From: Enterobacter sp. JBIWA008
GTDB taxonomy: Bacteria > Pseudomonadota > Gammaproteobacteria > Enterobacterales > Enterobacteriaceae
Assembly (NCBI RefSeq): GCF_019968765.1
Contig: NZ_CP074149.1
Coordinates: 3,596,001-3,660,000 of the forward strand
Reading direction: 5' to 3'
DNA length: 64,000 nt
Shown in pieces: positions 24,805 through 35,359 of this stretch. How positions within the stretch are numbered: the first letter of the stretch is position 1; every line of letters starts with the position of its first letter. The notes under the pieces are model-generated. The model was given only the letters and a program-made list of their open reading frames with translations, ran no database searches and had not been told where the DNA came from. The position numbers and the translations under genes are program-made.

Positions 24805-25209
24805 TTAAAGGGATAAAGCAGACTGCCGCGGCGGCGCGCGGGTATCAGGGTAAAGCCAGGGGAAAAAGTGCCAGTGGCTGACCGCCTGGCGCGGCGGCTT
24901 AACGCGAAGCCTTTGCAGCACCACGCTGAGCAGGACGATGAGCGCCAGCATCACGCCAGGGACATGCGCTAACAGCACGCAGTAGCCGCACGCTTCTGCA
25001 TGGTCGACAGGCATCGCGTGCGGCATATCGCCGTGATGCTCGTCCATCGACATCATGCTCATGTCATGATGCATGCCCGGCATGGTGCTCATGGGATCTT
25101 TCTGCAAGGAGACGGAGATAAGCGGCGCCACCACGATCAGCAGGATCGCAAACAGCGCGGTCAATGCCGCTGCGCGTTTCCGGTTAGGCTGATGCTGTAA
25201 GTTATCCAC
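24805..25209 (-). CDS. DUF2946 family His/Met-rich membrane protein
   Basis: About 134 residues. An N-terminal hydrophobic helix is followed by a periplasmic segment packed with Met, His and Asp (MPGMHHDMSMMSMDEHHGDM) and a DHAEACGYCVLL motif, then a second hydrophobic helix. This is the DUF2946 layout; relatives are often near copper or iron transport genes. The GTG at 25209 behind GGAGG was chosen; an upstream TTG at 25224 is possible. Together with the PepSY protein it suggests a small metal-handling operon. Function unproven. Confidence 0.75.
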   Translation of the reverse strand: MDNLQHQPNRKRAAALTALFAILLIVVAPLISVSLQKDPMSTMPGMHHDMSMMSMDEHHGDMPHAMPVDHAEACGYCVLLAHVPGVMLALIVLLSVVLQRLRVKPPRQAVSHWHFFPWLYPDTRAPPRQSALSL

Positions 25210-25282
25210 TTCCCCTCCATTCAAGAGGCGAGCATTGTAAATGATTTATGACGAAAGGGTTAACGCGAGAGGTGCGCAGGGA

Positions 25283-25315
25283 TAAAAAAAGGGCCAGCCT
25301 TTCGGCCAGCCCTTT
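25283..25315 (-). terminator. Terminator of the rpsP-rimM-trmD-rplS operon
   Basis: AAAGGGCTGGCC-GAAA-GGCTGGCCC hairpin followed by TTTTTTT on the minus strand, 27 bases after rplS. Confidence 0.92.
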
Positions 25316-25341
25316 CTAACAGGATGTCGCTTAAGCGAATC

Positions 25342-25692
<351 letters not shown>

Positions 25693-25732
25693 TTAATCTC
25701 TTATCCTGGGTAAACTGATATTCGGGAGCGTA

Positions 25733-26500
25733 TTACGCATTCCCATCATGTTCATGCTGCTGGTGCGCGTGTTCAGTTTTGAACTCGGCCAGCAACTTTG
25801 CTTGCTCTTCAGTCAGAGCCAGGTTTTCCAGAAGTTCAGGTCTTCTAAGCCAGGTTCGGCCCAGCGACTGCTTCAAACGCCAGCGACGTATCTCGGCATG
25901 GTTTCCAGACAGTAACACCGCCGGTACTTCCATCCCTTCTAACACTTCAGGACGAGTATAGTGTGGACAATCCAGCAACCCATCGGCAAAGGAATCTTCC
26001 GTTGCCGAAGCTTCATGGCCCAGAACCCCCGGAATGAACCGGGCAACGGAGTCAATCAGCGTCATTGCGGGTAACTCACCACCGCTGAGAACGTAATCGC
26101 CGATAGACCATTCTTCGTCAATCTCGGTTTGAATTACGCGCTCATCTATCCCTTCGTAGCGTCCACAGACCAGAATCAGTTTTTGATTCGTCGCCAGTTC
26201 GCTCACGCCCGCTTGATCAAGCTTGCGTCCCTGAGGTGACAGATAAATCACCTTTGCGCCTTCACCTGCCGCGGCTTTTGCTGTGTGAATGGCGTCCCGT
26301 AAGGGTTGCACCATCATTAGCATCCCCGGTCCGCCGCCGTAAGGACGATCGTCCACGGTACGGTGCCGGTCATGAGTAAAGTCACGAGGACTCCAGCTCT
26401 GGATGCTCAGCAGGCCATTCTTTACTGCCCGGCCAGTTACCCCGTAATCGGTAATCGCGCGGAACATTTCAGGAAACAGGCTAATTATGCCAATCCACAT
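25733..26500 (-). CDS. trmD: tRNA (guanine37-N1)-methyltransferase
   Basis: 255 residues. TrmD is a SPOUT-class methyltransferase with a deep trefoil knot, here including [13 protein letters not shown] and the [11 protein letters not shown] loop that bind S-adenosylmethionine. It methylates G37 of tRNAs reading CNN codons and prevents +1 frameshifting; essential in E. coli. It lies between rimM and rplS in the conserved operon. Confidence 0.98.
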   Translation of the reverse strand: MWIGIISLFPEMFRAITDYGVTGRAVKNGLLSIQSWSPRDFTHDRHRTVDDRPYGGGPGMLMMVQPLRDAIHTAKAAAGEGAKVIYLSPQGRKLDQAGVSELATNQKLILVCGRYEGIDERVIQTEIDEEWSIGDYVLSGGELPAMTLIDSVARFIPGVLGHEASATEDSFADGLLDCPHYTRPEVLEGMEVPAVLLSGNHAEIRRWRLKQSLGRTWLRRPELLENLALTEEQAKLLAEFKTEHAHQQHEHDGNA

Positions 26501-26531
26501 AGCGCCGTCTTTTACCGTTTATCCGGAGAAT

Positions 26532-27068
26532 TTAAAAACCAGGATCCCAATCTACTTCAATGGTTTGAGTAGTGAGATCGACTTTCTTGATAACCTGTCC
26601 ATCGAGGAACGGAACCAGCCGCTCCTTGATGCCAAATGCATCTTTCAGGTTTGCCTTAATGACGAGAACGTCATTTGACCCGGTTTCCATCATATCGATG
26701 ACTTTCCCCAGGCTGTAGCCTTCGGTAGTGACTACCTGGCAACCCATAAGGTCTTTCCAGTAGTAGTCGCCCTCTTCCAGCTGTGGCAACTGCGACGAAT
26801 CCACGACAATTTCACAATTAGTCAGCGCATTCGCAGCATCACGATCGTCAACGCCTTTCAGCTTGATGATGATGTCCTGATTGTGGTGACGCCAGCTTTC
26901 CAGCTCGACCTCTTCCCACTTACCGCCTTTCTGGATAAACCAGGGCTGGTAATCAAAAATGCTATCAGCGTCTTCAGTGGAGGAAAACACTCTGAGCCAA
27001 CCACGGATACCGTAGCAAGAACCCATTTTTCCCAATACGATCGGTTCAACAGGTGCTTTACTGCTCAT
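26532..27068 (-). CDS. rimM: Ribosome maturation factor RimM
   Basis: About 178 residues, with an N-terminal RimM barrel ([17 protein letters not shown]) and a C-terminal PRC-barrel domain ([17 protein letters not shown] onward). It binds S19 and helps 16S 3'-domain maturation. Two adjacent ATGs compete; 27068 has better spacing to the GGTGG. The gene lies between rpsP and trmD. Confidence 0.96.
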   Translation of the reverse strand: MSSKAPVEPIVLGKMGSCYGIRGWLRVFSSTEDADSIFDYQPWFIQKGGKWEEVELESWRHHNQDIIIKLKGVDDRDAANALTNCEIVVDSSQLPQLEEGDYYWKDLMGCQVVTTEGYSLGKVIDMMETGSNDVLVIKANLKDAFGIKERLVPFLDGQVIKKVDLTTQTIEVDWDPGF

Positions 27069-27086
27069 CATGACCACCGTGACAGA

Positions 27087-27335
27087 TTAAGCTGCTTTGT
27101 TTGCTGCTTTGATCAGCGTAGCAACGCGATCGGAAACAGTAGCGCCCTGGCCAACCCAGTGAGCGATACGATCCAGATCCAGACGAGTTTCTTCTTCTGC
27201 GCCAGCGGCCAGTGGGTTGAAGAAACCAACGCGCTCGATGAAGCGACCGTTGCGTGCATTACGGCTGTCAGTCACAACAACCTGGTAGAACGGACGCTTT
27301 TTAGCGCCGTGACGTGCTAAACGAATAGTTACCAT
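27087..27335 (-). CDS. rpsP: 30S ribosomal protein S16
   Basis: 82 residues with the invariant [21 protein letters not shown] start. First gene of the four-gene operon, 18 bases ahead of rimM. It follows the ffh terminator. Confidence 0.98.
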   Translation of the reverse strand: MVTIRLARHGAKKRPFYQVVVTDSRNARNGRFIERVGFFNPLAAGAEEETRLDLDRIAHWVGQGATVSDRVATLIKAANKAA

Positions 27336-27351
27336 AACATCCTCTTGTGTG

Positions 27352-27392
27352 AATAAAACAACCGGGCCCCATCGAGGAACGGAGCCCGGGTG
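27352..27392 (-). terminator. Terminator between ffh and rpsP
   Basis: CCGGGC...GCCCGG hairpin with TTGTTTTATT on the minus strand, about 80 bases past the ffh stop. Confidence 0.75.
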
Positions 27393-27471
27393 TCATATTA
27401 AAAGCCCGAAAATTTTACTGATTTCTGGGGAAAATGCAATCAGCATCTTGATACTGAGCATTAAACACGAT

Positions 27472-28833
27472 TTATCTGCCAGGGAATCCTGGGGGCATCA
27501 TCCCTTTCATGCCTCGCATCATCTTCGCCATACCGCCTTTCTTCATTTTCTTCATCATGCGCTGCATGTCGTCGAATTGTTTCAGAAGGCGGTTAACGTC
27601 CTGCACCTGCATGCCGCAACCGGCTGCGATACGGCGTTTACGGGAACCTTTGATGATGTCCGGGTTAGCGCGTTCTTTAAGGGTCATGGAGTTGATGATC
27701 GCCTCCATACGCACCAGCACCTTGTCATCCATCTGCGCTTTCACGTTGTCAGGGATCTGCCCCATGCCCGGCAGTTTGCCCATCAGGCTGGCCATGCCGC
27801 CCATGTTTTTCATCTGGCGCAGCTGCTCAAGGAAGTCGGTGAGATCGAAACCGTCGCCTTTTTTCAGCTTGCTGGCCAGCTTCTCGGCCTGCGCGCGGTC
27901 AACCTTGCTCTCGATATCTTCAATCAGCGACAGCACGTCGCCCATGCCGAGGATACGGGAGGCAATACGATCCGGGTGGAACGGCTCCAGCGCTTCAGTT
28001 TTTTCGCCCACGCCGAGGAATTTAATCGGCTTACCGGTGATATGACGAATCGAGAGCGCCGCACCGCCGCGGGCGTCACCGTCCACTTTGGTCAGCACCA
28101 CGCCGGTTAACGGCAGCGCTTCGTTAAACGCTTTCGCGGTATTCGCCGCATCCTGACCGGTCATGGCGTCGACAACAAACAGGGTCTCTACCGGGTTGAT
28201 AGAGGCATGCACCTGCTTGATCTCGTCCATCATCGCGTCGTCAACGTGCAGACGACCAGCGGTATCCACCAGCAGCACGTCGTAGAATTTCAGCTTCGCC
28301 TCTTTCAGCGCCGCGTTAACGATGTCGACGGGCTTCTGCGCCACGTCTGACGGGAAGAAATCCACGCCAACCTGCTCGGCCAGGGTTTCCAGCTGTTTGA
28401 TCGCCGCCGGACGATAGACGTCCGCAGAGACCACCAGCACTTTCTTCTTGTGTTTTTCACGCAGGAATTTACCCAGCTTACCGACGCTGGTCGTTTTACC
28501 CGCACCCTGCAGGCCCGCCATCAGCACCACGGCCGGAGGCTGAGCGGCCAGGTTAAGCACCTGGTTCTCTTCACCCATCGCCGAAACCAGTTCATTACGA
28601 ACGATTTTGACGAACTCCTGACCCGGGGTCAGGCTCTTGTTAACTTCATGACCAACCGCATTCTCTTTTACGCGGTTGATAAATTCACGAACCACTGGCA
28701 ACGCGACGTCTGCTTCCAGCAGCGCCATGCGCACTTCGCGCAGCGTTTCCTTGATGTTCTCTTCAGTAAGGCGTCCGCGGCCGCTGATGTTGCGCAGCGT
28801 GCGCGACAAACGATCGGTTAAATTATCAAACAT
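27472..28833 (-). CDS. ffh: Signal recognition particle protein Ffh
   Basis: 453 residues. N domain (1-85), GTPase G domain with GLQGAGKTTS (P-loop near 107), DTAGRLHVDD and TKVDGDARGG, and a C-terminal Met-rich M domain (MKNMGGMASLMGKLPGMGQ and the MMKKMKKGGMAKMMRGMKGMM tail) that binds signal sequences and 4.5S RNA. It targets inner-membrane proteins co-translationally to FtsY. It is divergent from ypjD. Confidence 0.98.
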   Translation of the reverse strand: MFDNLTDRLSRTLRNISGRGRLTEENIKETLREVRMALLEADVALPVVREFINRVKENAVGHEVNKSLTPGQEFVKIVRNELVSAMGEENQVLNLAAQPPAVVLMAGLQGAGKTTSVGKLGKFLREKHKKKVLVVSADVYRPAAIKQLETLAEQVGVDFFPSDVAQKPVDIVNAALKEAKLKFYDVLLVDTAGRLHVDDAMMDEIKQVHASINPVETLFVVDAMTGQDAANTAKAFNEALPLTGVVLTKVDGDARGGAALSIRHITGKPIKFLGVGEKTEALEPFHPDRIASRILGMGDVLSLIEDIESKVDRAQAEKLASKLKKGDGFDLTDFLEQLRQMKNMGGMASLMGKLPGMGQIPDNVKAQMDDKVLVRMEAIINSMTLKERANPDIIKGSRKRRIAAGCGMQVQDVNRLLKQFDDMQRMMKKMKKGGMAKMMRGMKGMMPPGFPGR

Positions 28834-28999
28834 TGTCTCTCGCCTGAGTAGAAACGTTGGGCCGCCATGAGCGACACATACACAGAATTTTGCCGGAGTA
28901 TAACATGAAGGCGCCTTTGTTGTTATGCAACGGTTGGAGCAGGCGTCACGTAACGTTATACTGCTTCTCTTTCTTATTAAGACAACTGTCGATGCCTAT

Positions 29000-29791
29000 A
29001 TGCCTGTTTTCGCACTGATCGCCCTTGTTGCCTACTCTGTCAGCCTCGCGCTGATTATTCCCGGACTGCTGCAAAAAAACAGCGGCTGGCGGCGCATGGC
29101 TATTCTCTCGGCGGTGATCGCACTGATTAGCCACGCCTTTGCGCTGGAATCACGCATTATCCCCGGCGACGGCAGCGTGCAAAACCTGAGCGTCCTCAAC
29201 GTCGGCTCGCTGGTTAGCCTGATGATATGTACGGTAATGACCATCGTTGCGTCTAAAAATCGCGGCTGGCTGCTGCTGCCGATTGTCTACACCTTTGCGC
29301 TGATCAATCTGGCCCTCGCCACCTTTATGCCTAATGAATTTATTACGCACCTGGAGGCCACCCCGGGGATGCTGGTGCATATCGGCCTGTCACTCTTTGC
29401 CTACGCGACGCTTATCATCGCCGCGCTTTACGCCATGCAGCTCGCCTGGATTGACTACCAGCTGAAAAACAAAAAGCTGGCGTTTAACCATGAGATGCCG
29501 CCGCTGATGGTCATTGAGCGTAAGATGTTCCACATCACCCAGGTGGGCGTGGTGCTGCTGACGCTGACGCTCTGCACAGGTCTGTTTTACATGAAGAACC
29601 TGTTCAGCGTGGAGAATATCGATAAAGCGGTGCTCTCCATCATCGCGTGGTTTGTCTATATTGTCCTGTTATGGGGCCATTATCATGAAGGCTGGCGCGG
29701 TCGTCGCGTGGTCTGGTTCAACGTCGCGGGTGCGGGCATTCTCACCCTTGCCTATTTTGGCAGCCGCTTCATACAGCAATTTGCTGGCTAA
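29000..29791 (+). CDS. ypjD: YpjD, cytochrome c assembly-like membrane protein
   Basis: A 263-residue inner-membrane protein of the CcmC/CcsA-like (Cytochrom_C_asm) family with about eight hydrophobic helices and conserved HVGLSLFAY-like and WGHYHEGW segments carrying histidines. In E. coli it is linked to the neighbouring magnesium/cobalt transporter CorB rather than to cytochrome synthesis. ATG 29000 gives the E. coli length; the frame is open about 25 codons upstream. corB follows after 19 bases. Confidence 0.88.
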   Translation: MPVFALIALVAYSVSLALIIPGLLQKNSGWRRMAILSAVIALISHAFALESRIIPGDGSVQNLSVLNVGSLVSLMICTVMTIVASKNRGWLLLPIVYTFALINLALATFMPNEFITHLEATPGMLVHIGLSLFAYATLIIAALYAMQLAWIDYQLKNKKLAFNHEMPPLMVIERKMFHITQVGVVLLTLTLCTGLFYMKNLFSVENIDKAVLSIIAWFVYIVLLWGHYHEGWRGRRVVWFNVAGAGILTLAYFGSRFIQQFAG

Positions 29792-29810
29792 GTAACAAAA
29801 GGAGTTCCCC

Positions 29811-31097
29811 CTGGAACACATCTCTACCACCACGCTGATCGTTATTCTGATCGTCATGGTGGTCATCTCCGCCTATTTCTCCGGCTCGGAAACCGGCATG
29901 ATGACCTTAAACCGCTACCGGTTACGGCATCGTGCTAAACAGGGTAACCGTGCCGCTCGTCGCGTTGAAAAACTGCTCCGCAAGCCGGATCGCCTGATAA
30001 GCCTGGTGCTCATCGGCAACAACCTCGTCAACATTCTGGCCTCCGCCCTCGGCACCATCGTCGGGATGCGCCTTTACGGCAACGCCGGGGTCGCAATTGC
30101 CACCGGCGTGCTGACGTTCGTGGTGCTGGTGTTTGCCGAAGTGCTGCCCAAAACCATTGCCGCGCTTTACCCTGAGAAAGTCGCCTATCCGAGCAGCTTC
30201 CTGCTGGCGCCGCTGCTGATCCTGATGATGCCGCTGGTCTGGCTGCTGAACATGGTGACGCGCGTACTGATGCGCATGGTGGGGATCAAAGCCGATGTCA
30301 CCATCAGCAGCGCGCTCAGCAAAGAGGAGCTGCGCACTATAGTGAATGAATCCCGCTCGCAGATCTCCCGCCGCAATCAGGACATGCTCCTGTCGGTGCT
30401 GGATCTGGAAAAAGTAAGCGTGAACGACATCATGGTGCCGCGTAACGAAATTGTCGGTATTGACATCAACGACGACTGGAAAGCCATTGTCCGCCAGCTG
30501 ACGCACTCCCCGCACGGGCGCATTGTGCTGTACCGCGACTCGCTTGATGACGCCATCAGCATGCTGCGTGTGCGCGAAGCCTACCGTCTGATGACCGAGA
30601 AAAAAGAGTTCACCAAAGAGGTGATGCTGCGCGCCGCCGACGAGATTTACTACGTGCCGGAAGGAACCCCGCTCAGCACGCAGCTGGTGAAATTCCAGCG
30701 CAACAAGAAGAAGGTCGGCCTGGTGGTCAATGAGTACGGCGATATTCAGGGGCTGGTGACGGTCGAAGATATTCTGGAAGAGATTGTCGGGGACTTTACC
30801 ACGTCGATGTCGCCTTCCCTCGCGGAAGAGGTCACCCCGCAAAACGACGGCTCGGTGCTGATTGACGGTAGCGCGAACATTCGCGAACTCAATAAAGCCT
30901 TTAACTGGCATTTACCGGAAGATGAGGCTCGCACGATTAACGGGATGATTCTGGAAGCGCTGGAAGAGATCCCGGCAGCGGGCACGCGGGTGCGCATTGA
31001 GCAGTACGATATTGATATCCTGGACGTGCAGGACAACATGATTAAGCAGGTGAAAGTCCTGCCCGTAAAACCCCTACGCGAAAGCATCGCTGAGTAA
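29811..31097 (+). CDS. corB: CorB/CorC-family ion transporter (HlyC/CorC, DUF21-CBS)
   Basis: A DUF21 membrane domain (about 5-190, four helices; SGSETGMMTLNRYRLRH), two CBS domains (about 210-335; VPRNEIVGIDIND, GDIQGLVTVEDILEEIVGD) and a C-terminal CorC_HlyC domain. Relatives export magnesium or cobalt. No ATG, GTG or TTG occurs at the conserved N-terminus; the frame and an AAGGAG support a CTG start at 29811 giving 428 residues, the family length. The first ATG (29856) would remove most of the first helix. Confidence 0.88.
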   Translation: MEHISTTTLIVILIVMVVISAYFSGSETGMMTLNRYRLRHRAKQGNRAARRVEKLLRKPDRLISLVLIGNNLVNILASALGTIVGMRLYGNAGVAIATGVLTFVVLVFAEVLPKTIAALYPEKVAYPSSFLLAPLLILMMPLVWLLNMVTRVLMRMVGIKADVTISSALSKEELRTIVNESRSQISRRNQDMLLSVLDLEKVSVNDIMVPRNEIVGIDINDDWKAIVRQLTHSPHGRIVLYRDSLDDAISMLRVREAYRLMTEKKEFTKEVMLRAADEIYYVPEGTPLSTQLVKFQRNKKKVGLVVNEYGDIQGLVTVEDILEEIVGDFTTSMSPSLAEEVTPQNDGSVLIDGSANIRELNKAFNWHLPEDEARTINGMILEALEEIPAAGTRVRIEQYDIDILDVQDNMIKQVKVLPVKPLRESIAE

Positions 31098-31104
31098 GGC
31101 TGCA

Positions 31105-31137
31105 GGCCGGGTGAGGCGAACGCCGCCACCCGGCACT
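31105..31137. repeat. REP-type palindromic element
   Basis: GCCGGGTGAGGCGAACGCC/GCCACCCGGC imperfect palindrome between the convergent corB and grpE genes, the sequence style of enterobacterial REP/BIME repeats. Confidence 0.7.
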
Positions 31138-31149
31138 AAGAATGGCAAA

Positions 31150-31743
31150 TTACGCTTTCGCTTTCGCCACGGTCACCATCGCCGCGCGAATGGTACGGCC
31201 GTTCAGGGTGTAACCTTTCTGCATCACACCCAGCACTTTACCGGCTTCGACCTCTTCTGACTCCACCATTGCAATCGCCTGGTGAACGTTTGGATCCAGC
31301 GGTACGTCGGTATCGGCAATCACTTCCACGCCAAACTTACGCACCACGTCGAGCATGGATTTCAGCGTCAGTTCGATACCTTCAATCATTGCCGCGTTGT
31401 CCGGATTCGCTTTGTCAGCCACTTCCAGCGCGCGATCGAGGCTATCGATTACCGGCAGCAGTTCGTTGACAAATTTCTCCAGCGCAAATTTATGCGCCTT
31501 CTCAACGTCCTGCTCGGTACGGCGACGCAGGTTTTCCATTTCCGCCTTGATGCGCAGAACACCATCGCGTTCACGATTCTGTGCTTCTACCAGCTGGGCT
31601 TCCAGATTCGCAATTTTTTCATCGCGCGGGTCCACCTGCTCAGCAGATGCGTCTGGCTCTACAGCCTCAACTTCATCGTGCTGTTCCATGATAATTTCTT
31701 CAGGGGCTTGCCCCTCAGGCGTTTTCTGTTCTTTACTACTCAT
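31150..31743 (-). CDS. grpE: Nucleotide exchange factor GrpE
   Basis: A 197-residue cochaperone that releases ADP from DnaK. It has an acidic disordered N-terminus, a long coiled-coil helix (about 40-140) and a C-terminal beta domain ([31 protein letters not shown]). The start at ATG 31743 (MSSKEQK) equals E. coli; the frame is open eight codons upstream. A sigma-32 promoter lies 45 bases upstream. Confidence 0.97.
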   Translation of the reverse strand: MSSKEQKTPEGQAPEEIIMEQHDEVEAVEPDASAEQVDPRDEKIANLEAQLVEAQNRERDGVLRIKAEMENLRRRTEQDVEKAHKFALEKFVNELLPVIDSLDRALEVADKANPDNAAMIEGIELTLKSMLDVVRKFGVEVIADTDVPLDPNVHQAIAMVESEEVEAGKVLGVMQKGYTLNGRTIRAAMVTVAKAKA

Positions 31744-31787
31744 GAATTTCTCCGCGTTTTTCTGCATTCATCTCGCTAACTTCGCTT

Positions 31788-31816
31788 ATTATGGGGATCA
31801 GTTTCCGGGATTCAAG
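31788..31816 (-). promoter_or_regulatory. Sigma-32 promoter of grpE
   Basis: Minus-strand CTTGAA (31811-31816), 14 bases, then CCCCATAAT (31788-31796), an almost ideal sigma-32 promoter. It overlaps the upstream region of divergent nadK. Confidence 0.88.
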
Positions 31817-31865
31817 GGAACAAGACAGATTGTCATCATACATCAGGCACAAGGACCTCCAGAAA

Positions 31866-32744
31866 ATGAATAATCATTTCAGGTGTATTGGGATCGTCGG
31901 GCATCCGCGTCACCCTACCGCACTAACGACACATGAAATGTTGTATCGCTGGTTGTGTAGCAAAGGCTATGAAGTGATGGTCGAGCAGCAGATTGCGCAG
32001 GAGCTGCACTTGAAGAGCGTCAAAACCGGCACGCTGGCGGAAATAGGCCAACAGGCCGATCTCGCCGTGGTGGTGGGCGGCGACGGGAACATGCTCGGCG
32101 CGGCCCGTACGCTGGCGCGTTATGACATTAAGGTGATCGGCATCAACCGTGGAAATCTCGGCTTTTTAACCGACCTCGACCCGGACAATGCGCAACAGCA
32201 GCTGGCCGACGTGCTGGAAGGCCACTATATCAGTGAAAAACGCTTTTTGCTGGAAGCGCAGGTGTGTCAACAGGACTGCCAGAAGCGCATCAGCACCGCG
32301 ATTAACGAGGTGGTTCTTCACCCCGGTAAAGTGGCGCACATGATCGAGTTCGAAGTTTATATCGACGAGATTTTTGCCTTCTCACAGCGTTCTGATGGGC
32401 TGATTATTTCCACCCCGACCGGCTCAACCGCCTATTCGCTTTCTGCCGGCGGCCCGATCCTGACTCCCTCGCTGGATGCCATAACCCTGGTGCCGATGTT
32501 CCCGCACACGCTCTCCGCCCGCCCGCTGGTTATCAACGGTGACAGCACGATACGTCTGCGCTTCTCGCACCGCCGTAATGACCTGGAGATCAGCTGCGAC
32601 AGCCAAATAGCGCTGCCGATCCAGGAAGGTGAAGATGTTCTCATTCGTCGGTGTGATTACCATCTGAATTTGATTCACCCTAAAGATTACAGCTATTTCA
32701 ATACATTAAGCTCGAAGCTTGGCTGGTCAAAAAAATTATTCTGA
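31866..32744 (+). CDS. nadK: NAD kinase
   Basis: 292 residues, as in E. coli. It phosphorylates NAD to NADP. The GGDGN motif ([14 protein letters not shown]), the NE/D motif ([10 protein letters not shown]) and the [14 protein letters not shown] loop are all intact. ATG 31866 matches the family start; the open frame upstream reaches into the grpE promoter. Divergent from grpE, followed by recN. Confidence 0.97.
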   Translation: MNNHFRCIGIVGHPRHPTALTTHEMLYRWLCSKGYEVMVEQQIAQELHLKSVKTGTLAEIGQQADLAVVVGGDGNMLGAARTLARYDIKVIGINRGNLGFLTDLDPDNAQQQLADVLEGHYISEKRFLLEAQVCQQDCQKRISTAINEVVLHPGKVAHMIEFEVYIDEIFAFSQRSDGLIISTPTGSTAYSLSAGGPILTPSLDAITLVPMFPHTLSARPLVINGDSTIRLRFSHRRNDLEISCDSQIALPIQEGEDVLIRRCDYHLNLIHPKDYSYFNTLSSKLGWSKKLF

Positions 32745-32761
32745 TTTTGCATCCAGTACTT

Positions 32762-32803
32762 TACTGTATAAAAAACCAGTTTATACTGTATGAAAACACA
32801 GTT
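32762..32803 (+). promoter_or_regulatory. Two LexA boxes of recN
   Basis: Two sites of the form CTG-N10-CAG: 32764-32779 and 32786-32801, embedded in TACTGTATA-type ends, just upstream of recN. A third, imperfect half (TTTTTTCATACAGG) lies closer to the gene, as in E. coli. Confidence 0.9.
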
Positions 32804-32830
32804 ATGGTTTTTTCATACAGGAAAACAATT

Positions 32831-34492
32831 ATGCTGGCACAACTGACCATCAGCAACTTTGCCATTGTTCGTGAGCTTGAGATCGATTTCCACAGCGGCA
32901 TGACGGCGATCACCGGGGAAACCGGTGCAGGTAAATCTATTGCCATTGATGCCCTCGGCTTGTGCCTTGGCGGTCGAGCAGAGGGCGATATGGTGCGCAT
33001 GGGCGCAAACCGTGCCGACCTGTGCGCCCGCTTCTCCCTGAAAGATACCCCTGCAGCTCAGCGCTGGCTGGAACAAAACCAGCTTGAAGATGGACCTGAG
33101 TGTTTACTTCGCCGCGTGATCAGCAGCGACGGGCGTTCACGTGGCTTTATCAACGGCACGGCGGTTCCGCTCTCCCAGCTTCGCGAACTCGGCCAGCTGC
33201 TTATCCAGATCCACGGTCAGCACGCGCATCAGCAACTTGTCAAACCAGAACAGCAGAAAGCGCTGCTCGATGGCTATGCGGGTGAGTACGCGCTTACTCA
33301 GCTTATGGCGGAGCACTATCGCCAGTGGCATCAGAGCTGCCGAGAGCTTGCCCAGCATCAGCAGCAAAGCCAGGAGCGCGCCGCACGTGCGGAGCTGCTG
33401 GCCTACCAGCTTAAAGAGCTAAACGAATTCAACCCACAACCGGGTGAGTTTGAGCAAATCGACGAAGAGTACAAACGTCTGGCGAACAGCGGGCATCTGC
33501 TCTCAACCAGCCAGAATGCGCTCAACCTGCTGGCGGATGGTGAAGACGTCAACCTGCAGAGCCAGCTGTATAACGTCCGCCAGCTGATTACCGAACTGGT
33601 CGGCATGGACAGCAAGCTTTCTGGCGTTCTGGATATGCTGGAAGAAGCGGCGATTCAGATCTCCGAAGCCAGTGACGAACTGCGCCATTACTGTGAACGT
33701 CTGGATCTCGACCCGAACCGTCTGTTTGAGCTGGAGCAGCGCATTTCCCGTCAGATCTCGCTGGCGCGCAAGCACCACGTCACGCCGGAAGAACTGCCGG
33801 GCTACTATCAGTCTCTGCTGGAAGAACAGCAGCAGCTTGACGATCAGGCTGACTCGCAGGAAACCCTCTCTCTCGCGGTGAGCCTGCACCATGAACAGGC
33901 TCTGGCGACAGCACAAAAGCTGCATGAAATCCGTCAGCATTACGCCCAGGAGCTAAGCCAGCACATCACCGACAGCATGCATACGCTGGCGATGCCGCAC
34001 GGCGTATTCACCATTGATGTCCGCTTTGAAGAAAACCACCTGACGGCGGAAGGTGCAGATCGCATTGAGTTCCGCGTCACCACCAACCCGGGGCAACCGC
34101 TGCAGGCTATCTCCAAAGTGGCCTCCGGTGGTGAACTGTCGCGTATTGCACTGGCGATTCAGGTGATTACCGCGCGTAAAATGGAAACCCCGGCGCTGAT
34201 TTTCGATGAAGTGGATGTCGGCATCAGCGGCCCAACGGCAGCGGTGGTGGGTAAACTGCTGCGACAGTTAGGCGAATCAACGCAGGTGATGTGCGTCACC
34301 CACCTGCCGCAGGTCGCGGGCTGTGGTCATCATCACTTTATCGTCAGCAAAGAAACCGACGGTGAAATGACAGAAACGCATATGAAGCCGCTGGATAAAC
34401 GTGCGCGCCTGCAGGAGTTGGCACGCCTCCTCGGCGGCAGTGAAGTCACCCGTAATACACTCGCGAACGCGAAAGAACTGCTGGCGGCATAA
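32831..34492 (+). CDS. recN: DNA repair protein RecN
   Basis: A 553-residue SMC-like ATPase acting in double-strand break repair: N-terminal Walker A GETGAGKS (near 32), two coiled coils (about 150-380), then ABC signature [13 protein letters not shown] and Walker [12 protein letters not shown]. The C-terminal residues ELLAA resemble the tail that makes the E. coli protein a ClpXP substrate. Start at ATG 32831 ([10 protein letters not shown]) after the SOS boxes. Strongly LexA-controlled. Confidence 0.97.
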   Translation: MLAQLTISNFAIVRELEIDFHSGMTAITGETGAGKSIAIDALGLCLGGRAEGDMVRMGANRADLCARFSLKDTPAAQRWLEQNQLEDGPECLLRRVISSDGRSRGFINGTAVPLSQLRELGQLLIQIHGQHAHQQLVKPEQQKALLDGYAGEYALTQLMAEHYRQWHQSCRELAQHQQQSQERAARAELLAYQLKELNEFNPQPGEFEQIDEEYKRLANSGHLLSTSQNALNLLADGEDVNLQSQLYNVRQLITELVGMDSKLSGVLDMLEEAAIQISEASDELRHYCERLDLDPNRLFELEQRISRQISLARKHHVTPEELPGYYQSLLEEQQQLDDQADSQETLSLAVSLHHEQALATAQKLHEIRQHYAQELSQHITDSMHTLAMPHGVFTIDVRFEENHLTAEGADRIEFRVTTNPGQPLQAISKVASGGELSRIALAIQVITARKMETPALIFDEVDVGISGPTAAVVGKLLRQLGESTQVMCVTHLPQVAGCGHHHFIVSKETDGEMTETHMKPLDKRARLQELARLLGGSEVTRNTLANAKELLAA

Positions 34493-34630
34493 ACTTTTTC
34501 GAGATCTCAGGGTCATACAGAACAACAAAAACGCCGCCAGACCGGTTTCAAAGTGGGGCAAGGTCTATTATCATCGGCATATTACATATGAGCCGCGTTC
34601 TGCTCGGGCCCGAAAAGGAATCAAATCACT

Positions 34631-34969
34631 ATGCGTTGTAAAATGCTGACCGCTGCCGCAGCGGTTCTTCTGATGTTGACCGCAGGCTGTTCCACTCTGG
34701 AGAAAGTGGTTTACCGTCCTGATATCAACCAGGGGAACTACCTTACCCCTAACGATGTGTCAAAAATCCGCGTGGGGATGACACAACAGCAGGTCGCTTA
34801 TGCACTGGGAACCCCGATGATGTCCGATCCGTTCGGCACTAACACCTGGTTCTATGTATTCCGTCAGAAGCCGGGCCACGAAGATGCGACCCAGCAGACC
34901 CTGACGCTGACCTTCAGCAGCGCCGGTGTGTTGACCAACATCGACAACAAGCCTGCCCTGACCAAATAA
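34631..34969 (+). CDS. bamE: Outer membrane protein assembly factor BamE (SmpA)
   Basis: A 112-residue lipoprotein of the BAM complex, with signal peptide and lipobox LTAGC (Cys20). The BamE fold region [30 protein letters not shown] is intact; it binds BamD and phosphatidylglycerol. Own terminator follows. Confidence 0.97.
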   Translation: MRCKMLTAAAAVLLMLTAGCSTLEKVVYRPDINQGNYLTPNDVSKIRVGMTQQQVAYALGTPMMSDPFGTNTWFYVFRQKPGHEDATQQTLTLTFSSAGVLTNIDNKPALTK

Positions 34970-34984
34970 TCAGAAGTCAGAAAA

Positions 34985-35016
34985 ACAAAAAGGTGCTCAT
35001 TGAGCACCTTTTTGTT
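34985..35016 (+). terminator. Terminator after bamE
   Basis: AAAAAGGTGCTCATTGAGCACCTTTTTG, a nearly perfect palindrome with a T-run. Confidence 0.9.
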
Positions 35017-35071
35017 TTTCTTTTATCCCCTCGCCCCTTTTGGGAGAGGTACAGGGTGAGGGGGAAACACG

Positions 35072-35359
35072 CTACTTAGCCGATTTCTCCGCACGCTGAC
35101 GTCGCAGCTCTTTCGGGTCGGCAATCAGCGGACGATAAATCTCCACTCTGTCGCCCTCTTTCAGCACATCACCCAGCTTCACCGGACGGCTGTAAATTCC
35201 GACCTTATTCTTCGCCAGGTCGATATCGCTGCGAAGCTCGAGTATGCCGGACGCACGTATAGCCGCCTCAACGGTTGCACCCTCTTCCAGCGTCACGCGC
35301 TGCAGATACTGCTTCTCCGGCAACGCATACACCACTTCTACAGCAATCTTATGCGACAC
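35072..35359 (-). CDS. rnfH: RnfH family ubiquitin-like protein
   Basis: 95 residues, UPF0125/RnfH family with a beta-grasp fold ([31 protein letters not shown]). Its role is not well established despite the name. The start is a GTG at 35359 that overlaps the end of ratA by 11 bases; the longer open frame is only ratA sequence in another frame. Confidence 0.9.
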   Translation of the reverse strand: MSHKIAVEVVYALPEKQYLQRVTLEEGATVEAAIRASGILELRSDIDLAKNKVGIYSRPVKLGDVLKEGDRVEIYRPLIADPKELRRQRAEKSAK

